Shown: positions 16,492 to 24,797 of the stretch, piece after piece
How positions within the stretch are numbered: position 1 is the stretch's first letter
How the letters are laid out: each line of letters opens with the position of its first letter
Assembly (NCBI RefSeq): GCF_009932555.1
Contig: NZ_BLJO01000004.1
Span: 529,179 to 593,178, forward strand
DNA: 64,000 nt
Direction: 5' to 3'
Origin: Steroidobacter agaridevorans
Lineage (GTDB): Bacteria > Pseudomonadota > Gammaproteobacteria > Steroidobacterales > Steroidobacteraceae
Notes under the pieces: generated by a model
Seen by the model: only the letters and a program-made list of their open reading frames with translations
What the model was told of the DNA's origin: nothing
Databases searched by the model: none
Program-made: the position numbers and the translations under genes

Positions 16492-18335
16492 GCGCTGGGC
16501 TCGTCGATGTCGATGACGTCGCCACGACGAACAGAGGCATACAACGCGGCAACCAGCTGCGAGCGATTGCGCAGCACCGCTCGCTGATTGATCGAGCCCT
16601 TGTCGGTGACTTCGCCGTGATCGAGGGAAGGGGGAGAAGGCAGTAGATGCGCACGTCGGATGTGGCGTGTGCTCGATGCATTTCGCCGGGCATGCACGCG
16701 CAAGCAGGCCCGGAGCAGGCCCTTGATGACAGCATCGCCGGCGATCTCCTCGTGCGATGGTGTGTGCGAGAGTCGCAGCGCGCGGGCACACGCTGCGACG
16801 TCCGGAACGATCAACGCGGTGAGATAGTCTGCATCGGGGCAGGCGATGACTACGTCCTGTACGAACGGCGCGAGCTGAGCGATCAGCTCGGCGCGCAGTG
16901 GGCCGACGCTGACCCAGCTGCCGTTCGATAGTTTGAAGTCCTCGCCGATGCGACCGTCGAACACCAGGCCGCGAGTGGGATCGTTTTGATCGAGCAGGCG
17001 TACGGCATCGCCGAGGCGATAGAACCCTTCGTCGTCGAAAGCTTCCGCTGTGAGCAAGGGCTGGCGCCAGTAACCGGGTGTGACGCTTGGGCTGCGGACG
17101 CGAATCTCGAGTTTCTCGTTCACCGGAGCCAGCTTTACCAGCGAGCCACTGGCAGGCAGGCCAACCACGCCGGCACGACCCATCGCGGGAGTTGTGAAGG
17201 TCACCGCAGGCCCGGTTTCCGTCGCGCCGAGACCGGAAAGCATGGGCGTTGTCAGGCGACGTTCCTGCAGCGACATTGTGTCGAGCGCGTCCCAGGTGTG
17301 CTGCGCGAGAGAGGCGCCGGCGAAAAAATAAGCGCGCAGCCGCCAATAGAAACATCTGCGCAGCTCCCCATCGTCCCGCAGATGCTGCGCGATCATTTCA
17401 AACCCCTTGGGAACGTTGAAATACACCGTGGGCGAGATTTCGCGCAGGTTGCGAATGGTCTCTGCAATGCCGGCCGGCGTCGGTCTGCCGTCGTCGATGT
17501 AGAGCGTGCCGCCGTTGCTCAGCACCAAACCCACGATGTGGCTGCCGCCAAATGTGTGACTCCACGGCAGCCAGTCGACGACCACGGGCGGTTCGTCTAC
17601 AAGGAACGGCATGGATTGCCGCTGCATCATCGCGTTGCTGCAGACCATGCGGTTGGTCGTGATCACGACCTTCGGCTGGCCGGTCGAGCCGGACGTCAGC
17701 AAGAACTTCGTGATGGTGTCGCGGTCCGTGTTCCGATGACGGATGTCGAGCTCGCTCGTAACAGGCGCCTCGAGCTGGGCCAGCGTGGTTACTTCACGAT
17801 CGGCGAGCGGTGCATCGCCGACGATTTCAGTATCGGGCGATACGAGCTTCATCAGGGTGCTCGAGAAGGACGGTGTATCGAATGCGGCGACCATTCCAGG
17901 CGTGAGCAGCTCGATCACATAGCGCGCTTTGCCGAGGTCCGCCGACGCGAGCGAATACGCCGGTGACATCGGGCAGAACGGAATGCCCGCCCACATCGCC
18001 GCGAAACTGAGCACGAGATGCTCGATGCTGTTGCCCGACACGATCAGGATGGGCCGCTGGTCCGACAGATTGCGTGTGGCGAGGCCGGCTGCGACACGGC
18101 GTACGCACTCGAGCATTTCGCAATAGCTGACATTCTTCCAGCCACCGCCGTGAACGCGCCGAGCGACCAACGTTCGCGCGGGAGCAACGCCCGCCCAATG
18201 TTCCAGCCAATCCATGAGCCGTGCCGGGTACGCGGGCAACGTGCCCTGCGGCTGCAGCAGGACGGAGCCGCCGGCCCTCGGCTCGAATCGCGTGTGGAAC
18301 GGATCGGCAGTCCAATCGAGCTCGTCCTTAGCCAT
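16488..18335 (-). CDS. fcs: Feruloyl-CoA synthetase-like AMP-forming acyl-CoA ligase
   Basis: 615 residues from the ATG at 18335. ANL superfamily motifs: phosphate loop FLLTSGSTGQPKVV, SGLGATETGP, GYWRQPLLTAEAF, GRIGEDFKLSNGSWV, and the C-terminal GEVTDKGSINQRAVL containing the catalytic Lys. The N-terminal MDWLEHWAGVAPARTLVARR, the IVSGNSIEHLVL segment and the overall size fit feruloyl/p-coumaroyl-CoA synthases, which activate hydroxycinnamates with ATP and CoA. The stop overlaps dctP by four bases. A MarR gene is divergent and a perfect 19-bp palindrome lies just upstream of this start, so the operon is probably MarR-repressed and induced by the aromatic acid or its CoA ester. No enoyl-CoA hydratase/aldolase or vanillin dehydrogenase gene lies in the window. 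Confidence 0.8.
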   Translation of the reverse strand: MAKDELDWTADPFHTRFEPRAGGSVLLQPQGTLPAYPARLMDWLEHWAGVAPARTLVARRVHGGGWKNVSYCEMLECVRRVAAGLATRNLSDQRPILIVSGNSIEHLVLSFAAMWAGIPFCPMSPAYSLASADLGKARYVIELLTPGMVAAFDTPSFSSTLMKLVSPDTEIVGDAPLADREVTTLAQLEAPVTSELDIRHRNTDRDTITKFLLTSGSTGQPKVVITTNRMVCSNAMMQRQSMPFLVDEPPVVVDWLPWSHTFGGSHIVGLVLSNGGTLYIDDGRPTPAGIAETIRNLREISPTVYFNVPKGFEMIAQHLRDDGELRRCFYWRLRAYFFAGASLAQHTWDALDTMSLQERRLTTPMLSGLGATETGPAVTFTTPAMGRAGVVGLPASGSLVKLAPVNEKLEIRVRSPSVTPGYWRQPLLTAEAFDDEGFYRLGDAVRLLDQNDPTRGLVFDGRIGEDFKLSNGSWVSVGPLRAELIAQLAPFVQDVVIACPDADYLTALIVPDVAACARALRLSHTPSHEEIAGDAVIKGLLRACLRVHARRNASSTRHIRRAHLLPSPPSLDHGEVTDKGSINQRAVLRNRSQLVAALYASVRRGDVIDIDEPSA

Positions 18336-18350
18336 ATCGTCTCGTCCAAT

Positions 18351-18369
18351 TAGTATGTGACACATACTA
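18351..18369. promoter_or_regulatory. MarR-type operator palindrome
   Basis: TAGTATGTGACACATACTA is a perfect 19-bp inverted repeat centred on one A. It lies 16-34 bases upstream of the feruloyl-CoA-synthetase-like start codon and within the divergent region to marR. Position, length and perfect symmetry are those expected of a MarR dimer site controlling both directions. Confidence 0.75.
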
Positions 18370-18435
18370 TTCGTGTTGCGAATGAAATCGCAAGCCGCTA
18401 CATTGCAGCGGTCGCAGTTTGTTTCGGAAGAATCG

Positions 18436-18921
18436 ATGTCGCGCAGCTCGAAAGCGAAGGTGGATGACCTGGCGGAAGATCTGGACGAGTTGCCGCCGCT
18501 CACCGAGGAGCTCGAGGGATTTCTCGGCTATCGGTTGCGTCGCGCGAACGCGGCGATGCATCGGCACTTCATCGCCGCGGTGGCCGACCTGGGCATCACG
18601 CAAAAGCAGGCCGCCATGTTGTGGCTCATCAATAGCAATCCCGGCACTGCGCAGGTGTCGGCTGCCGATGCACTCGGCATGGATCGTGCGACCACGATGG
18701 CGATCGTCGATCGTCTCGATGAGCGTGGATTGCTGCTTCGGAAACAATCGAGCGCCGATCGGCGCCGCCAGGAGCTCTATCTCACGCCTGCGGGTCAAAA
18801 TTTATTGCGCAAGGCCAAGGCACGCGTTGCCAAGCACGAAGAACGCTTCACCTCGTTATTCACGGCCTCGGAGCTCAAGTTTTTGTTGGAGGCGTTACGG
18901 AAGCTGCGTGATGTCACCTAA
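18436..18921 (+). CDS. MarR-family transcriptional regulator
   Basis: 161 residues from the ATG at 18436, which has GGAAGA six bases upstream; in-frame ATG/GTG codons at 18382 and 18373 would add up to 21 residues. The winged-helix core is clear: FLGYRLRRANAAMHRHF, GITQKQAAMLWLINSNPGTAQVSAADALGMDRATTMAIVDRLDERGLLLRKQSSADRRRQELYLTPAGQNLL. The DRR wing motif and the preceding recognition helix are intact. It is divergent from the fcs-dctPQM operon and separated by the 19-bp palindrome, so it most likely represses that operon and itself. The next gene overlaps its 3' end by 11 bases. Confidence 0.9.
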   Translation: MSRSSKAKVDDLAEDLDELPPLTEELEGFLGYRLRRANAAMHRHFIAAVADLGITQKQAAMLWLINSNPGTAQVSAADALGMDRATTMAIVDRLDERGLLLRKQSSADRRRQELYLTPAGQNLLRKAKARVAKHEERFTSLFTASELKFLLEALRKLRDVT

Positions 18922-20254
18922 CAACGTCGCCCTCCTGGCGATTTTTCTCAGCGTGCTCTGCTGCTTGCCGGCTCGCGCGCAAGCGCCTCAGCAGCCACCG
19001 ATCACAGCCTTCGTCGCAGTCAACGTGCTGCCGATGGATTCGGATCGGGTGCTGCCTGGTCAAACCGTGCTGGTCGAGAACGGCAAGATCGTCGCGATCG
19101 GCGCTTCGGTCGACGTGCCGAAAGACGCGCAGATCATCGATGGCCAGGGAAGCAGGTTCCTGTCACCGGGCCTCGCCGACATGCATACGCATGCCGATAC
19201 GGCTGCAGACCTGGCGCTTTATCTGGCCAACGGCGTCACCACGGTACTCCACATGGGAGAGGCATCCTCGGCCTTCATGGGGCAGATCCGCCCGGCGGTC
19301 GACGGCGGCAAGATTCCGGGGCCGCAGGTCTACGCTGCGTTCGTCGTCGATGGCTCGCCTCGCTACGGGCATTTCGTGATTACCACGCCGGATGAAGCGC
19401 GCTGGATCGTTCGTCTCGCCAAGACCAACGGCTACGATTTCATCAAGGTCTATAACGATCTTTCAGCGGAATGCTTCGAGGCTCTCATCGAAGAGGGCAG
19501 GCGCCAGCAGATCGCCGTCGCCGGTCATGGTGTTTCTCAGGTCGGGCTCGAGCGTCAGCTCGCCGCGGGTCAGGTGCTGGTGGCTCATACGGAAGAGTTT
19601 CTGTACGCGATGTTTTCCAGTTCGAACGATCGCCCGCCCAGCCCGGAGCAGATTCCAGGCGTGATCGCATCGATCAAGCGTTACGGCGCCTTCGTGACTG
19701 CGGACCTGAATACATACGCAACCATTGCGCGCCAATGGGGGCGCCCGGCCGTCGTCGCGACCTTCATGCAAGCGCCCGAGATTCGTCATCTGTCTCCCCA
19801 GCGGCGCATCGAATGGACATCGGCCGGCTACGCGAAGCGGAGCGGCGACCTGACTGACAGACTGAGCTTCCTCTCGCGCTTCACCAAGGACATGAGCAAT
19901 GCGGGCGTGCCATTGGTTGTCGGCACCGATGCGCCCACCATTCCAGGCCTGATTCCGGGCTACTCGGTTCATGAGAATCTTTACGCACTCGAGCACGCAG
20001 GTCTGACTCGATACGAGGTGCTTGCGGCGGCTACCCGCGTGCCGGGCGAGTTCATTCGCCGCTCCGTGCGCTCGGCTGCTCCCTTCGGGACGATCGCACC
20101 TGGCAGCCGAGCCGACCTGATTTATTCAGCAAAGAATCCGCTCGAGGATCTTTCGACTCTTCGCGAGCCGCTCGGCGTCATGGCGAAGGGCAAGTGGTAT
20201 GCGCAATCCGATCTTCGGACGCTCCTGGATGAGGTCGCCAGGAAATACCGATAG
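18911..20254 (+). CDS. Secreted metal-dependent amidohydrolase
   Basis: 447 residues. The ATG at 18911 lies inside the end of marR, so translation is probably coupled; a GTG one codon earlier is possible. The signal peptide ends PARAQ. Amidohydrolase superfamily features: the small N-terminal beta-sandwich (LVENGKIVAIGASVDVPKDAQIIDGQG), metal-binding LADMHTHAD, FIKVYN (bridging Lys candidate), VAGHG and VAHTEE histidines, and GTDAP with the late Asp. This is the imidazolonepropionase-like branch of mostly periplasmic hydrolases. It sits under the MarR regulator, so it may release an aromatic acid from an amide or ester; the substrate is unknown. Confidence 0.85.
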   Translation: MSPNNVALLAIFLSVLCCLPARAQAPQQPPITAFVAVNVLPMDSDRVLPGQTVLVENGKIVAIGASVDVPKDAQIIDGQGSRFLSPGLADMHTHADTAADLALYLANGVTTVLHMGEASSAFMGQIRPAVDGGKIPGPQVYAAFVVDGSPRYGHFVITTPDEARWIVRLAKTNGYDFIKVYNDLSAECFEALIEEGRRQQIAVAGHGVSQVGLERQLAAGQVLVAHTEEFLYAMFSSSNDRPPSPEQIPGVIASIKRYGAFVTADLNTYATIARQWGRPAVVATFMQAPEIRHLSPQRRIEWTSAGYAKRSGDLTDRLSFLSRFTKDMSNAGVPLVVGTDAPTIPGLIPGYSVHENLYALEHAGLTRYEVLAAATRVPGEFIRRSVRSAAPFGTIAPGSRADLIYSAKNPLEDLSTLREPLGVMAKGKWYAQSDLRTLLDEVARKYR

Positions 20255-20294
20255 TCGGAGCGATGAAGAGAGCCATCAGACCAAGGAAACCGTC

Positions 20295-20702
20295 ATGAAA
20301 ATTACTGTCGAAACCACCGTTGCCGCGCCGATCGAGAACGTCTGGCGTGCCTATACGACGCCCGAGGACATCAAGAAATGGAATGCCGCGTCCGATGACT
20401 GGCACACAACTGCTGCCACGGTCGATTTGCGCGTCGGCGGCGCATTCTCCTCACGAATGGAAGCCAAAGACGGCAGCATGGGATTTGACTTCGCGGGCGT
20501 GTACACGAACATCGTGAAACACAAGCTGATCGAGTATTCGTTCGGCGACCGCGTTGCGCAGGTCGAGTTCAGCGAGAGCCCGAAAGGGGTCAAGGTGCGT
20601 GTGACGTTCGACGGCGAGTCGACTCATTCCGTCGAAGAACAACGCGGCGGCTGGCAGGCGATCCTGGACAACTTCACTCGCCACGTCGAAGCAAACCGCT
20701 AG
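20295..20702 (+). CDS. SRPBCC / AHSA1-domain protein
   Basis: 135 residues. The ATG at 20295 follows AAGGAAA; a longer in-frame opening begins inside the amidohydrolase gene and is not needed. The sequence MKITVETTVAAPIENVWRAYTTPEDIKKWNAAS with DLRVGGAFSSRMEAKDGS and GGWQAILDNFTRHVEA is a textbook activator-of-Hsp90-like START-type domain, a hydrophobic-pocket fold used by many unrelated proteins. It lies 40 bases after the amidohydrolase gene, probably in the same transcript. A strong hairpin follows. Confidence 0.85.
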   Translation: MKITVETTVAAPIENVWRAYTTPEDIKKWNAASDDWHTTAATVDLRVGGAFSSRMEAKDGSMGFDFAGVYTNIVKHKLIEYSFGDRVAQVEFSESPKGVKVRVTFDGESTHSVEEQRGGWQAILDNFTRHVEANR

Positions 20703-20712
20703 CGTCGCTCGG

Positions 20713-20743
20713 TCCGAGGGGCGCTCGCCGAGTGCCCCTCGGA
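20713..20743 (+). terminator. Terminator-like hairpin
   Basis: Ten-base perfect stem TCCGAGGGGC / GCCCCTCGGA with an 11-base loop, ten bases after the SRPBCC stop codon. No T-run follows. It separates the MarR-amidohydrolase unit from the next cluster. Confidence 0.55.
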
Positions 20744-20862
20744 TCCTAACTCCCTGTCCTACAATAGAAATCCACGCCCTGGCCGGGCCGACGCAATACT
20801 TATAACTCAGCACCCGCTTTGGATTAGCGCCAAGCTCGGCGCCGGGGGCATCGTGGCGGCCT

Positions 20863-21756
20863 ATGACCACTGCCCAATCGCTGAAGCTGCGAACCAACCT
20901 CGCCGATTACCCCGTGACCCTGGCCATGAAAGACGGCCGCGTCACGTCCCCTCTGGTGACTCTGGATTGCTGCGGCCCGAAGACGGCGCACGATGGCTTC
21001 AAAGCCATGCTGCGTGAGAACGCTTTCGACTGCGGCGAACTGGCCATCATCACTTATCTGCAAGCCAGGTCGTACGGCAAGCCGTGGGTGCTGTTGCCGA
21101 CGCCGATCTCGGGTCGCTTCCAGCATCACTGCATCGGATTCAACATCGAGCACGGCGAGTTGCAGCCAAAGGACATCGAAGGTCGAGTCGTCGGCGTGCG
21201 CACGTATGCGCAAACGACAGGTCTGTGGGTGCGCGGCATTCTTCAGCACGAGTACGGCGTCGATCTCGACAAGGTCACCTGGGTGACGGTCGATGAATCG
21301 CATCTGAGCGAATACAGCGATCCGCCGAACTGCCGCAAATTGCCCAAGGGAAGCAAGATCGACGAGATGATGTTGAAGGGAGAAGTCGCGGCCGCGATTC
21401 TAGGCGTCGACATGCCGAAGGACCCGCGCGTTCGCACGCTGGTGCCGGATCCGCACAAGGCCGCCGCTCAGTGGTACGAGCGCGAGGGCGTGATCCCCAT
21501 CAATCATTTGTTCGTCGTGCATGAGGACTTGACCAAGCAGCGTCCGGATGTGGTGCGTGAGATCGCGCGCATGATCAAACAGAGCCGCACGCACGCGCCG
21601 TCGTCAGTAGTGTCGGGGCTGCCGCCGCTGGGCCTGGAGGCGAACCGCAAGGGCCTGGAGATGGCGATCGACTGGTCGTACGAGCAGAAAATCATTCCGC
21701 GCCGTTTCAAGGTCGATGAGCTGTTCAATGACTTGACTGCCAGCCTGGATGTTTGA
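20863..21756 (+). CDS. 4,5-dihydroxyphthalate decarboxylase-like protein (periplasmic-binding-protein fold)
   Basis: 297 residues, no signal peptide. The sequence follows the 4,5-dihydroxyphthalate decarboxylase (Pht5) group: LKLRTNLADYPVTLAMKDGRV, FKAMLRENAFDCGELAIITYLQARSYGKPWVLLPTPISGRFQHHC, EGRVVGVRTYAQTTGLWVRGILQHEYGVDLDKVTW. These proteins share the fold of solute-binding proteins, so automatic labels vary between decarboxylase and ABC binding protein. The absence of a signal peptide favours a cytoplasmic enzyme acting on an aromatic acid. The ThDP enzyme gene follows three bases later, so the two are co-translated. Confidence 0.75.
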   Translation: MTTAQSLKLRTNLADYPVTLAMKDGRVTSPLVTLDCCGPKTAHDGFKAMLRENAFDCGELAIITYLQARSYGKPWVLLPTPISGRFQHHCIGFNIEHGELQPKDIEGRVVGVRTYAQTTGLWVRGILQHEYGVDLDKVTWVTVDESHLSEYSDPPNCRKLPKGSKIDEMMLKGEVAAAILGVDMPKDPRVRTLVPDPHKAAAQWYEREGVIPINHLFVVHEDLTKQRPDVVREIARMIKQSRTHAPSSVVSGLPPLGLEANRKGLEMAIDWSYEQKIIPRRFKVDELFNDLTASLDV

Positions 21757-21759
21757 CGA

Positions 21760-23409
21760 GTGGACAAGGCGACAGGTGGCCAGATTCTGGTAGAGGCGCT
21801 GCGCGCGCAGGGCGTCGATCGGGTGTATTGCGTGCCGGGCGAAAGTTATTTGCCCGTGCTGGATGCATTACACGATGCGTCCGAGATAGCGGTAGTGAGC
21901 GCCCGGCATGAGGGCGCCGCTGCCAACATGGCCGAGGCGGACGGCAAGCTCACTGGCCGTCCGGGCATTTGTTTCGTCACGCGCGGTCCGGGTGCGACGC
22001 ATGCGACGGTAGGTGTGCACACGGCATTTCAGGATTCCACGCCGATGATCCTGTTCATCGGTCAGGTCGCGCGACATGCACGCGATCGCGAGGGATTCCA
22101 GGAAGTCGACTTCCGCGCGATGTTTGCTCCGCTCGCCAAGTGGGCGGCGGAGATCGATAGCGCCGCTCGAATTCCAGAGTATATTGCGCGAGCCTATCGA
22201 GTTGCGATGTCGGGCAGGGCGGGGCCGGTTGTGCTCTCGCTGCCCGAAGACGTGTTGTCGGAAGTCATCACACCGCCGGCGTACGCAAAGCCCATCAGCG
22301 CTGCTAGTGCCGCTCCGCGGGCCACCGATCTCGATGTGTTCTCGACGATGATTGGCGCAGCATCGAAACCGCTGCTCGTGGTCGGCGGCACTGGCTGGAC
22401 TGCGAGCAGCTGTCGCAATCTCGTCGAGTTCGCGCGTCGGAATGAATTGCCGTTAGTCGCCAGCTTCCGTCGTCAGGATCTGGTCGACAATCGTCACGAC
22501 AACTACTGCGGCCACCTCGGTCTCGGGGCCGATGCGACCCTGACGGAACGGTTGAAGAGCGCAGACCTGGTTGTCTCTATCGGATCGCGTCTTGGCGAGA
22601 ACACGACGAATGGATATTCGCTGCTGACACCGACGGTGCCGCGCCAGGCGCTGATTCACGTGCATCCGGAGGCGAACGAGTTGGGGCGCGTGTATCAGCC
22701 TGAGCTGGCGATTGCCTGCGGCCTGGCTGATTTCGCCGATGCGTTGCCCGGCGTCGATGTGGCTGGCCGCGACAAACGCACGACGTGGTTGCGAGAAGCG
22801 CGCGAGGCGTATCTGAAATTCAGCACGCCGGCAGCTCCGACGGCGAAGTACGTCGATATGGCGGCTGTCGTGTCCTGGCTCAGCGAGCATCTCAAAGACG
22901 ACGCGCTCATTGCGAACGGCGCGGGCAACTACACGGTCTGGGTGCATCGCTACTTCCGCTATCGACAGCTTCGAACCGAATTGGCGCCGACCAGCGGCGC
23001 GATGGGTTACGGCGTGCCGGCGGCGATCGCGGGCAAGCTGCGTTATCCGGATCGGGAAGTGATCGCGTTCGCGGGCGATGGTTGTTTCCAGATGTATCCG
23101 CAAGAGTTGGGCACGGCGGTTCAGCATGGCGCCAACGTGATCGCACTCGTGGTCAACAACGGAACCTACGGCACGATTCGCATGCATCAGGAACGGCGTT
23201 ATCCCGGCCGGGTTGTTGCGACGGATATCGTGAACCCGGACTTCGTCGCGATGGCCCGGAGTTATGGTGCATTCGCGGAGCGGCTCGAAACCACGGAAGG
23301 CTTTCCGGCGGCGTATCGTCGGGCGGCAGCCAGCGGCAAGCCCGCCGTGCTGGAGTTGATCGTCGATCCGGTGCAGTTATCACCGGCGTTCCGGATCCCG
23401 GCCGCGTAA
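21760..23409 (+). CDS. Thiamine-diphosphate-dependent enzyme (acetolactate synthase / benzoylformate decarboxylase type)
   Basis: 549 residues from a GTG start three bases after the previous gene. Three-domain ThDP enzyme: N-terminal Pyr domain with the catalytic Glu in SARHEGAAANMAEA and the GICFVTRGPGATHATVGVHTAFQDSTPMILFIGQ stretch; a middle domain; and a C-terminal PP domain with the ThDP-binding GDGCFQMYPQELGTAVQHG...VVNN motif. Overall it resembles acetolactate-synthase-like decarboxylases/lyases of unknown substrate. The neighbours (Pht5-like decarboxylase, double-HTH LysR regulator, LigB dioxygenase) point to an aromatic or 2-oxo-acid intermediate rather than branched-chain amino acid synthesis. 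No small regulatory subunit gene is nearby. Confidence 0.85.
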   Translation: MDKATGGQILVEALRAQGVDRVYCVPGESYLPVLDALHDASEIAVVSARHEGAAANMAEADGKLTGRPGICFVTRGPGATHATVGVHTAFQDSTPMILFIGQVARHARDREGFQEVDFRAMFAPLAKWAAEIDSAARIPEYIARAYRVAMSGRAGPVVLSLPEDVLSEVITPPAYAKPISAASAAPRATDLDVFSTMIGAASKPLLVVGGTGWTASSCRNLVEFARRNELPLVASFRRQDLVDNRHDNYCGHLGLGADATLTERLKSADLVVSIGSRLGENTTNGYSLLTPTVPRQALIHVHPEANELGRVYQPELAIACGLADFADALPGVDVAGRDKRTTWLREAREAYLKFSTPAAPTAKYVDMAAVVSWLSEHLKDDALIANGAGNYTVWVHRYFRYRQLRTELAPTSGAMGYGVPAAIAGKLRYPDREVIAFAGDGCFQMYPQELGTAVQHGANVIALVVNNGTYGTIRMHQERRYPGRVVATDIVNPDFVAMARSYGAFAERLETTEGFPAAYRRAAASGKPAVLELIVDPVQLSPAFRIPAA

Positions 23410-23477
23410 CAATTGACTACAGCTGGTGGCGCCATCCTGGGCTAGACTGCGGCGTATAAGATTCGGTTGGGGGTGGC

Positions 23478-24794
23478 ATGAGCGAGTCGAGTGTGCAGCC
23501 GACGGAGTTTCCTACCAGCATCCGTCACCTCAAGGTGTTCGACAGCGTCGGTCAGCTGCACGGGGTGCGGCGGGCCTCGGACGAATGCCATTTGTCCCAA
23601 CCGGCGGTGACTCAGGCCATCGCCAAGCTCGAAGAGCAGATGGGCGTCACGCTGCTCGACCGGCGCGCCAGCGGCAGCTATCTCAACGAATTCGGCATCA
23701 TCTTCCATCGCCGCACGCAGCGCTTGTTCGCTCAGTTCGAGCAGGCGCTGATCGATCTCGGCGTGCCCAGCCGGCCCATTCCGGTCGCGCGCATCGCGGG
23801 TCGCATCTCGAAGACTCAGATCCGCAGTCTTATCGCCATCGTCGAGAACGGTTCGTTCGCGCAAGCGGCACGTTCGCTCGGTGTTTCACAAACATCGCTG
23901 CAGCGGGCCGCCCGCGATCTCGAGCGCAACCTGCGTACGCCGCTCTACACACAGACTGCATCAGGCATCGTCGCAACGCCGGCCGCCGCAGAGTTCGCTC
24001 GGAAGGTGAAGCTGGCGCTGCGTGAGATTCAGTGGGGCATCGAAGAGGTCGAAGCCGCTCGCGGCAACATCGGCGGTGAAATCGTCATCGGCGCGATGCT
24101 GCTCGCGGGCAGCGTGCTGCTCGCGTCGGTGATCAACGAGTTCGTCTCGATGTATCCGAATGCGAACGTGCGCATTCTGAACGGCAATGCCGACGACATG
24201 CTCCGCTATCTGCGCAGCGGCGATGTCGACGTCGTCATCGGCCTGTTGAGGGATCGCGTCGCTGCTGACTTGAAACATCAGGCGTTGGCCGCGACCCCGT
24301 ATGTCGTCGTCGCGCGCCACGGTCATCCGCTCAATCAGAAATCCCACGTCACGCTCGACGATCTCGCTGATCACGAGTGGATCATCGGCACGCCCGGCGC
24401 TGCCCGGCGCATTCGCTACGACAAGCTGTTCGAAGGCCGCCGGCCACCGTTGGCGCGCATCGCGACGTGTTCGCTGCCGACGGTGCGTTTGCTGCTGTCC
24501 CAGAGCGACCGGCTGACGCTGCTGACCTCCTATGAGTTGTTGTATGAGGAGGACGCGCTGGCGGCGGTGCCGTTCGGCCCGATCGAGCCGGTGCCCTACA
24601 TCGGGTTGATGACGCGCGAGAACTGGCTGCCGACGCAGCTGCAGGCCAACTTCATGGAGCTGATCCATCGCCAGGTCGTGGGCTCGCTGAAGCCGGAGAC
24701 GGTGCTCAAGCGCCTCACCGAGAACCGCAACAGCGGCAGTCAGAGCATTCAGTCGGCGCTGCGGCCGGCGTTGACGCCGGCGCAGATCAAGTAA
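23478..24794 (+). CDS. LysR-type regulator with two tandem HTH domains
   Basis: 438 residues, against about 300 for normal LysR regulators. The extra length is a second complete winged HTH. The first (residues 14-95) has IRHLKVFDSVGQLHGVRRASDECHLSQPAVTQAIAKLEEQMGVTLLDRR. The second (residues 110-190) has IRSLIAIVENGSFAQAARSLGVSQTSLQRAARDLERNLRTPLYTQTASG. A normal LysR effector-binding domain follows (GEIVIGAMLLAGSVLLASVINEFVSMYPNANVRIL, then DVVIGLL). It lies 68 bases downstream of the ThDP gene and convergent, three bases apart, with the LigB-type dioxygenase, so it probably controls these aromatic genes. Confidence 0.9.
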   Translation: MSESSVQPTEFPTSIRHLKVFDSVGQLHGVRRASDECHLSQPAVTQAIAKLEEQMGVTLLDRRASGSYLNEFGIIFHRRTQRLFAQFEQALIDLGVPSRPIPVARIAGRISKTQIRSLIAIVENGSFAQAARSLGVSQTSLQRAARDLERNLRTPLYTQTASGIVATPAAAEFARKVKLALREIQWGIEEVEAARGNIGGEIVIGAMLLAGSVLLASVINEFVSMYPNANVRILNGNADDMLRYLRSGDVDVVIGLLRDRVAADLKHQALAATPYVVVARHGHPLNQKSHVTLDDLADHEWIIGTPGAARRIRYDKLFEGRRPPLARIATCSLPTVRLLLSQSDRLTLLTSYELLYEEDALAAVPFGPIEPVPYIGLMTRENWLPTQLQANFMELIHRQVVGSLKPETVLKRLTENRNSGSQSIQSALRPALTPAQIK

Positions 24795-24797
24795 GGT

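Noticed and set aside
23410-23477. Promoter upstream of the double-HTH regulator
   Set aside because: TTGACT at 23413 has no -10 box at a proper distance; TAGACT and TATAAG are spaced wrongly.
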